Source: Acidimicrobiales bacterium (GTDB lineage Bacteria > Actinomycetota > Acidimicrobiia > Acidimicrobiales > Aldehydirespiratoraceae). From it: a stretch of 64,000 nucleotides of DNA. The position numbers and the translations under genes are program-made. The stretch lies in contig JAVJSI010000014.1 in assembly GCA_040219515.1 (NCBI GenBank), positions 186,001-250,000 on the forward strand, read 5' to 3'. Shown piece by piece: positions 59,508 to 64,000 of this stretch. The stretch's first letter is position 1. Every line of letters begins with the position of its first letter. Under the pieces are notes generated by a model. That model ran no database searches. It was given only the letters and a program-made list of their open reading frames with translations, and was not told the origin of the DNA.

Positions 59508-60515
59508 TCAGTCACGCCTGAGTGGCTTCCAGGACAACCGGCGCCCCTGCGTCTGATCGATGACCCGGCGCATGCGCTCGGTGTCGGTCATGTCCCGGGT
59601 GGAGTAGCGGTAGTCGAACTCGGCGAGGTACCGGGGCAGGTGCTCAGGTGAGACGTGGTGGTGGGTGCCGTCGATGCTGCGCTTCAGCTGGCTGAAGAAG
59701 TTTTCGGCCTGGTTCGTGGACACGTCGCCGCGGACGTATTCGTGGCGGTCATGCGCCACATGCTCGTGTGACACGAACTCGTGGCCGATCTGGCGGTAGC
59801 CGGCGTGTCCATCGGTGTGGAGGTGGCTCGATGGCGTATCGACCTGCTCGGCGATCGCGTCGCGCAGCGTGTCGCCGGTGACGTTGGGGACGACTCGTGA
59901 TCGGACCTCGCCCGTGGTCTTGTCGACCAGCGACAGTACAGCGGTCTTGTGATGGGGGGTGCCTGCGTAGCCCTTGGAGGTGCCGGGGCGCTTGCGGCCT
60001 TGCTGGTGCTTGTTCTTTGGCAGACCGCCGATGAACGTCTCGTCAGCAACGACGGTGGTGTTGGCCAGGAGTCCGGCCATTGGCTCACGCTTCATCGCTT
60101 CACGAATCCGATGCGTCATGAACCACGCCGACTTGGCAGTCAACTCATACTTGCGTTCGATCTCGCGGGCCGAGATGCCGTTCTTCGATGCACACATCTC
60201 GAAGATCACGAACAGCCACTTGCGCACCGAGATCTTGGTGCCGTGGAAGATGGTGCCGGTGAGTACCGAGAACTGGTGGCGGCAGTCGGCGCACTTCCAG
60301 CGACGACGCTGGGTTGCGGTGCCACGGTTCGTCTTGCGTGTCTCGCCGCCGTCCTTGGGGGCGATGAAGTAGAACTTGCGAACGCTGCCGCACTTCGGGC
60401 ACGACTGGCCGGAGCGGTCCTCGCCCCAACGCATGTCCTCCAGCAGCTTGTACGCCTCTGCCTCGGTAGTGATGCGCTCCGCTAGGCGGATGATCGAGAT
60501 GGGTTCGCTGCTCAT
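59508..60515 (-). CDS. IS1595-family transposase
   Basis: This 335-residue transposase has an N-terminal zinc ribbon (C39, C42, C75, C78: SCPKCG, KCADCRH) and a catalytic core with Asp158 (VVADETFIGG), Asp235 (HTDGHAGY) and Glu271 in TNQAENFFSQLKRSIDGTHHHVSPEHLPRYLAEF, with K277 nearby. That layout is characteristic of the IS1595 group. The ATG at 60515 was chosen because a promoter with TTGACG-N17-CATAAT places +1 on its A; the TTG at 60536 is a possible but less likely start. The gene faces inward from the right end. Confidence 0.95.
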   Translation of the reverse strand: MSSEPISIIRLAERITTEAEAYKLLEDMRWGEDRSGQSCPKCGSVRKFYFIAPKDGGETRKTNRGTATQRRRWKCADCRHQFSVLTGTIFHGTKISVRKWLFVIFEMCASKNGISAREIERKYELTAKSAWFMTHRIREAMKREPMAGLLANTTVVADETFIGGLPKNKHQQGRKRPGTSKGYAGTPHHKTAVLSLVDKTTGEVRSRVVPNVTGDTLRDAIAEQVDTPSSHLHTDGHAGYRQIGHEFVSHEHVAHDRHEYVRGDVSTNQAENFFSQLKRSIDGTHHHVSPEHLPRYLAEFDYRYSTRDMTDTERMRRVIDQTQGRRLSWKPLRRD

Positions 60516-60521
60516 GCACCC

Positions 60522-60550
60522 ATTATGCCTGTTCAACGTGGGTACGTCAA
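60522..60550 (-). promoter_or_regulatory. Transposase promoter with its -35 box in the right inverted repeat
   Basis: On the minus strand TTGACG (60545-60550) lies inside the right inverted repeat and CATAAT (60522-60527) lies just inside it, with a 17-base spacer. Start would be at 60515, the A of the ATG. Expression of the transposase thus depends on the repeat itself. Confidence 0.7.
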
Positions 60551-60563
60551 GTCACACATCACC
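60538..60563. repeat. Right terminal inverted repeat of the transposon (26 bp)
   Basis: An exact reverse complement of 56712-56737, ending CACATCACC next to ATGAAATG. It carries the -35 box of the transposase promoter on the minus strand. Confidence 0.96.
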
Positions 60564-60571
60564 ATGAAATG
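60564..60571. repeat. Target-site duplication, right copy (ATGAAATG)
   Basis: It matches 56704-56711. It retains the TGAAAT -10-like box (60565-60570) of the toxin-like gene, 7 bases before the ATG at 60578, but the original -35 box is now 3.9 kb away. Confidence 0.95.
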
Positions 60572-60577
60572 CTTTCA

Positions 60578-62620
60578 ATGTCCGACACCGCTACCGCCGC
60601 CACCGCTACCGCTGACACCCTGCTGATCGATCTTGGCGCGGCCCGCGAGCTCGCGGTCCTCCTCTCCGCCGCGGCGGAGGAGATCGTCGCCGACCAGATC
60701 GCCCTGCGGGACCATCTCGACCGGGCGTCGGCGCTGTTGCACACCGACCGCACGGGGGCGCTGGTGCCGCTCGCGTCGGCTCGGCGAGGGTTCGAGGACC
60801 TTGCCGGCGATCTGCGCGGGCGCCTCGACCAGATCGATCGCACCCACCACGGCTTCGGGGTGCTCGACCACCTGTCGACGCAGTTGGACGCCTGGCAAGG
60901 CAGTCCCCGAGCGGAGGGTCGCGAGGCGCTGCTCGCCGAGATGCGGGAGGTGATCCTTCGACTCGTCGACGGCGACGAGGACCACGCCCGTCGTGTCGAG
61001 CGAGCGATCCGCGGTGGGCTCACCGCGGCCGCGGCGTTCGAGTTCGTCGCCGCCGAGCTCGCGTTCGACCAACGGGTTGCGGCTGTCATGAGTGGTTTCG
61101 GCCTCGACGAGACGTCGGCGCGAGAAATGATCGAGCGGTTCGACGCGAACCTCGTCGACCTCCGGGCCCGCGGATTCGGCGACGACGAATCGCTCGCCGC
61201 GTTGACCATCGTGGAGAACTTCGAGCTCGACCTGGGCGTGATCCTCCACCATGCAGCACAGACCGACACCGGCCTGCTGGACACGGTCGGGCAGGGTCTC
61301 GCGGCACGGGGACTCGGCGTCACCCTCACCGAGTTCGAGGCGCTGGCCGGGCTCGAGGAGCACTTCTCGGTGTTCGACAACGCCACCGGCGGGGCCCGTG
61401 ACGAGCGGGTCTCGGTCGGTGACCTCGAGTTCGTGGTCGAGCACCCCTGGCTGTTCGCACCGAGCCAGGTGGTTGCGGCGCAGGCGCTGCTCGATCTTCC
61501 CGGGTTGCGTCATCGCCTCGACACGGCCGAGGCCAACACCGACCTGTTCGCCGCCGGCGGGTTCGGGTCGACCGAGCCCGGCGACGGAATGATCGCCGAG
61601 GTCGACCTGCGGGCCTTCATGCTGAAGGCGCAACTCCACACGATCCTCGGCGACTACGCCGACGAGATCGACATCGCCGCCGACGCCTCCGGCGTGGTCG
61701 ACGGATACCGATCCGAGAACGACTTCCGCGCCTTCGTCGCCGACAACCCGGACCTGCCCGAAGAGGTCGTGGCGGCGGCCGAGGTCGCCCTCGAGGCCGG
61801 TTGGTTCGACGAGTCGTGGTTCCAGGAGCACAAGGACGAGCTGGCGATGGCGGCGGCGCTGCTGGCGTCCGGCGCCGTCATCGTGGCCACCGGTGGGGCC
61901 GGTTCGTTCGTACTGGTCGTCGGGTCGGGGATGCTGGCCGCCGGCGGCACGACAATCGCGATCAACCTCGCCACCGGCGAGCCGATGCTCGACGACCTGC
62001 TGGCCAACACGGCGAAGGGCGCCTTCATCGGCGCGGGGATCCATGCCGCGGCGGCCGGCGCCGCGGCCTCGCTCACCGCGACCACGGGTCTCGGGCGGGT
62101 CGCCGCCATCGCCGGTGTCACCGGAGGGTCGGCCGACGTGATCGCCACCGGCGGGTTCGATCTGATCATCCCCGAAGAGGACGAGGGGGCCGTGCACGAT
62201 CTCGCCGAGCAGATCGGCACGGTGGCCGGTGGCATCGAAGCAGCGGAGGGCATGGGCGAGTGGGCCACTCGCCACATGGCCAGGTTCGACTCGGTCGAAG
62301 AGCAACTCGCCGCGTTGACCGACCGGGTGAGTCGACAGCGCCAGGCGCGTCATGTCCAGGGCTCGCCGAACCAGATCGACGGCGGCTACTTCGACGATGC
62401 CGCCGATGCACAACGGGTGCTCGACGCCGTCCACGACCGCTCGGCCGACGTCCTCTGCATCACCCGCAACCAGGATCTGCTCGTCCGCTACGACGGCGTG
62501 ACGGGGATCCACCGGAGCATGCCCGAGTCGGGGCTCGAGATCGCCGAGACCAACATGTTCCTGATCAAGGGCACCTCGATTCCGAGTGTCGTCCCGACCC
62601 GTCCCTGGAGGACCCGCTGA
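60578..62620 (+). CDS. Large secreted-toxin-like protein (polymorphic toxin type)
   Basis: This 680-residue protein begins helical and WXG/LXG-like (LLIDLGAARELAVLLSAAAEEIVADQ, RRGFEDLAGDLRGRLDQI), then has a long acidic helical region and a hydrophobic stretch near residues 425-465 (AMAAALLASGAVIVATGG, SFVLVVGSGMLAAGG). The last 95 residues (ARHVQGSPNQIDGGYFDD, DGVTGIHRS, IKGTSIPSVVPTRPWRTR) look like a small toxin domain, perhaps like Ntox50, but this is from memory. The ATG at 60569 lies in the target duplication; 60578 fits a leaderless start. It overlaps a candidate immunity gene. Confidence 0.7.
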   Translation: MSDTATAATATADTLLIDLGAARELAVLLSAAAEEIVADQIALRDHLDRASALLHTDRTGALVPLASARRGFEDLAGDLRGRLDQIDRTHHGFGVLDHLSTQLDAWQGSPRAEGREALLAEMREVILRLVDGDEDHARRVERAIRGGLTAAAAFEFVAAELAFDQRVAAVMSGFGLDETSAREMIERFDANLVDLRARGFGDDESLAALTIVENFELDLGVILHHAAQTDTGLLDTVGQGLAARGLGVTLTEFEALAGLEEHFSVFDNATGGARDERVSVGDLEFVVEHPWLFAPSQVVAAQALLDLPGLRHRLDTAEANTDLFAAGGFGSTEPGDGMIAEVDLRAFMLKAQLHTILGDYADEIDIAADASGVVDGYRSENDFRAFVADNPDLPEEVVAAAEVALEAGWFDESWFQEHKDELAMAAALLASGAVIVATGGAGSFVLVVGSGMLAAGGTTIAINLATGEPMLDDLLANTAKGAFIGAGIHAAAAGAAASLTATTGLGRVAAIAGVTGGSADVIATGGFDLIIPEEDEGAVHDLAEQIGTVAGGIEAAEGMGEWATRHMARFDSVEEQLAALTDRVSRQRQARHVQGSPNQIDGGYFDDAADAQRVLDAVHDRSADVLCITRNQDLLVRYDGVTGIHRSMPESGLEIAETNMFLIKGTSIPSVVPTRPWRTR

Positions 62621-63018
62621 TGTCGACTGACCACGAGTACGTCCCGTTCCGGCGACCGGAGACCACGCTCCAGGAAGAGTTCTGGCGGCACATGAGCAGC
62701 GTGGTCACCCGCGCCGCGCTCGGCCACTTCGTCGACAACGTGTGGGGTCTGTCGATCACGACCGACCTCGAGACCGAGTGCGTGAACGCCTACCTGTGGT
62801 TCGAGTCGGAGCCGACCCACCTGGATCGCTTCGAGATGGCGGAGTTCGCATTCGAATTCGACGACTACAGCGGCGGTGTCGAGTTCAACCTCCATTGGCT
62901 GAAGGTGACCCGACAGGAGTACGGGAAGCTCGACCACCGCATGCAATGGATCTACGTCAAGCGGCATCCCGAGCGGGTGCTGCCCGACGACTTCGTCGAG
63001 AGCGAGCTGCGTTACTAA
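62620..63018 (+). CDS. Candidate immunity protein of the polymorphic-toxin-like gene
   Basis: This 132-residue, soluble, acidic and Trp/Tyr-rich protein starts at the ATG that overlaps the toxin-like stop (TGATG). It has RRPETTLQEEFWRHMSSVV, VNAYLWFESEPTHLDRFEMAEFAFEFDDYSGG and LDHRMQWIYVKRHPERVLPDDF. I recognise no named immunity family. A small, acidic, coupled gene directly after a toxin-like C-terminus is the usual immunity position. It ends 7 bp before the stop of the converging ABC-F gene. Confidence 0.6.
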   Translation: MSTDHEYVPFRRPETTLQEEFWRHMSSVVTRAALGHFVDNVWGLSITTDLETECVNAYLWFESEPTHLDRFEMAEFAFEFDDYSGGVEFNLHWLKVTRQEYGKLDHRMQWIYVKRHPERVLPDDFVESELRY

Positions 63019-63025
63019 CGACGGA

Positions 63026-64000
63026 TCAGCTCCAGGCGACGGCGGGGTCGTCGACCTCGACCACGTCGGCGTCGTCGGTGAAGGCGATGAAGCGGTCGAA
63101 GGTGCGCAGGAACCAGCGGTCGTGGGTGACACAGACGACGGTGCCCTCGAACACGTCGAGGCCGGCCTCGAGCGCCTCGGCCGAGGCGACGTCGAGGTTG
63201 TCGGTCGGCTCGTCGAGCAGCAGCAGGTTGGCGCCGTCGATCTCGAGCAGCAGGATCTGGAAGCGGGCCTGCTGGCCACCCGACAGCGTGTCCCAGGTCT
63301 GCTCGGCCGAGAGGTTGAGTTCGTAGCGGCGCAGCCGGGCCATGGCCGGCCCGCGATTGAGATCGCGGGCCGCGAGGATGTCGATCAGCTGCTTGCCCCT
63401 GAGCTCGGGGTGATCGTGGGTCTGGTTGAACAGCCCGGGCACCACGCGGGCGCCGTGCTTCCATTCACCGGAGTGGGCGACGTCCTGGCCGGCGAGGAGT
63501 CGGAGGAAGTGCGACTTGCCCGTGCCGTTGCGGCCGACCACCGCCACCCGTTCGCCGAACCAGATCTCGAGGTCGAAGGGAAACGTGAGGTCGGTCAGTT
63601 CGAGCTGCTCGCAGATCACGACCCGTTTGCCGGTGCGCCCACCCTGCAGGCGCATGTCGATCTTCTGCTCTCGGGCGAGTTCCGGCGGTGCGCCCTTCTC
63701 GTCGAAGTGGCGCAGGCGGGTCTCCGCGGCGCGGGCACGGCTGGCGTTGGCATCGCTCATCGCGGCGCGGCGCTTCTGTTCGCGCATGTGGTTCACGAGC
63801 CGCTTGCGTTCCTGGGCCCAGCGTCGCTGCTCGTCGCTGATGAGCGAAAGGCGGTGTTCGCGGGCCTCGCGCCAAGAGGTGAACGACTCGCCGTGGGTCC
63901 ACGCGCCGTTGGCCTCGATCGTCACGACCTTCTGCGACGACTGGGCCAGTAGTTCGCGGTCGTGGCTCACGTAGAGCACCGACTTGGGAGTCGAACAGAT
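63026..64000 (-). CDS. ABC-F family ATPase (3' part; 5' end beyond the window)
   Basis: The frame runs in from the right edge (residues ICSTPKSVLYVSHDREL...). The visible part is the end of the first ATPase domain, the interdomain linker (REHRLSLISDEQRRWAQERKRLVNHMREQKRRA) and the second domain: Walker A VVGRNGTGKSHFLRLL, LSGGQQARFQILLLEIDGANLLLLDEPTDNLD and VCVTHDRWFL. These belong to the ABC-F group, soluble ATPases that act on the ribosome or in antibiotic resistance. No membrane part is present. The start codon is not in the window. Confidence 0.93.
   Translation of the reverse strand: MCSTPKSVLYVSHDRELLAQSSQKVVTIEANGAWTHGESFTSWREAREHRLSLISDEQRRWAQERKRLVNHMREQKRRAAMSDANASRARAAETRLRHFDEKGAPPELAREQKIDMRLQGGRTGKRVVICEQLELTDLTFPFDLEIWFGERVAVVGRNGTGKSHFLRLLAGQDVAHSGEWKHGARVVPGLFNQTHDHPELRGKQLIDILAARDLNRGPAMARLRRYELNLSAEQTWDTLSGGQQARFQILLLEIDGANLLLLDEPTDNLDVASAEALEAGLDVFEGTVVCVTHDRWFLRTFDRFIAFTDDADVVEVDDPAVAWS

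Larger units (their letters stand above)
56712..60563. mobile_element. IS1595-family transposon with four passenger genes (3,852 bp)
   Basis: Perfect 26-bp inverted repeats bound the element, with an 8-bp direct repeat ATGAAATG outside each end. Inside are a NYN-domain nuclease gene, a divergent 47-residue small gene, an overlapping pair (unknown protein and HTH-ImmA/IrrE protein), and an IS1595-type transposase on the minus strand next to the right end. The interior looks less GC-rich than the flanks. Intact ends and an intact transposase suggest recent, possibly still active, insertion. IS1595 elements are known to carry passenger genes; this cargo set I do not know. Confidence 0.95.

Noticed and set aside
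60516-60536. TTG start of the transposase at 60536
   Set aside because: A well-spaced promoter in the right repeat puts +1 on the ATG at 60515; a start at 60536 would be upstream of +1.

Overview
The window is 64 kb of high-GC bacterial DNA, densely packed with genes on both strands. It looks like a chromosome segment of an actinobacterium, most likely of the class Acidimicrobiia (Ilumatobacter-like). The evidence is the GC-rich codon use, a bacterial proteasome activator (Bpa/DUF2587) with a C-terminal TYL tail, LLM-type (possibly F420-dependent) oxidoreductases, ECF-type regulation, many genes that begin 6-8 bases after a TANNNT box with no Shine-Dalgarno, and an interspersed GGGGTCTGACCCC palindrome. 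The taxon is an inference. I saw no rRNA, tRNA, CRISPR array or replication origin, and no gene-free stretch longer than 300 bases.

Layout. 1-7.1 kb: the end of a PLP enzyme, a two-gene xanthine-dehydrogenase-type molybdoenzyme, then an overlapping 6-phosphogluconate dehydrogenase / glucose-6-phosphate dehydrogenase / small-protein operon. 7.1-16 kb: a substrate-binding lipoprotein, a TetR regulator, a carotenoid oxygenase behind a perfect 21-bp operator-like palindrome, an LLM oxidoreductase, and an alkylation-repair run (NAT, Ada-AlkA fusion, Ogt). 16-36.8 kb: mixed metabolism (malate synthase G, arylsulfatase, two related DUF7064/7065-like proteins, SDRs, LLM oxidoreductase, MFS transporter, cytosine-deaminase-like enzyme, exonuclease III, methyltransferase, dienelactone hydrolase) and surface proteins (SLH/CAP, RCC1-repeat lipoprotein, GDPD lipoprotein). 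36.8-53.8 kb: housekeeping and redox genes (bpa, typA, two RDD proteins, P450, FKBP, engB, hydrolases, S1P-lyase-like enzyme, DUF480, UvrD-like helicase) and an unusual sigma / zinc-finger / transmembrane fusion divergent from a cyclase-ATPase.

56.7-60.6 kb: the most interesting region is a complete transposon of 3,852 bp with perfect 26-bp terminal inverted repeats and an 8-bp target duplication. It has an IS1595-type transposase and four passenger genes: a NYN-domain ribonuclease, an unannotated 47-residue protein, and an overlapping pair made of an unknown protein and an HTH-ImmA/IrrE metallopeptidase. The cargo looks like a toxin/antitoxin or phage-defence module. The element sits between the -35 and -10 boxes of the promoter of the next gene. 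That gene encodes a WXG-like, polymorphic-toxin-like protein, followed by an overlapping candidate immunity gene. The window ends inside an ABC-F ATPase.
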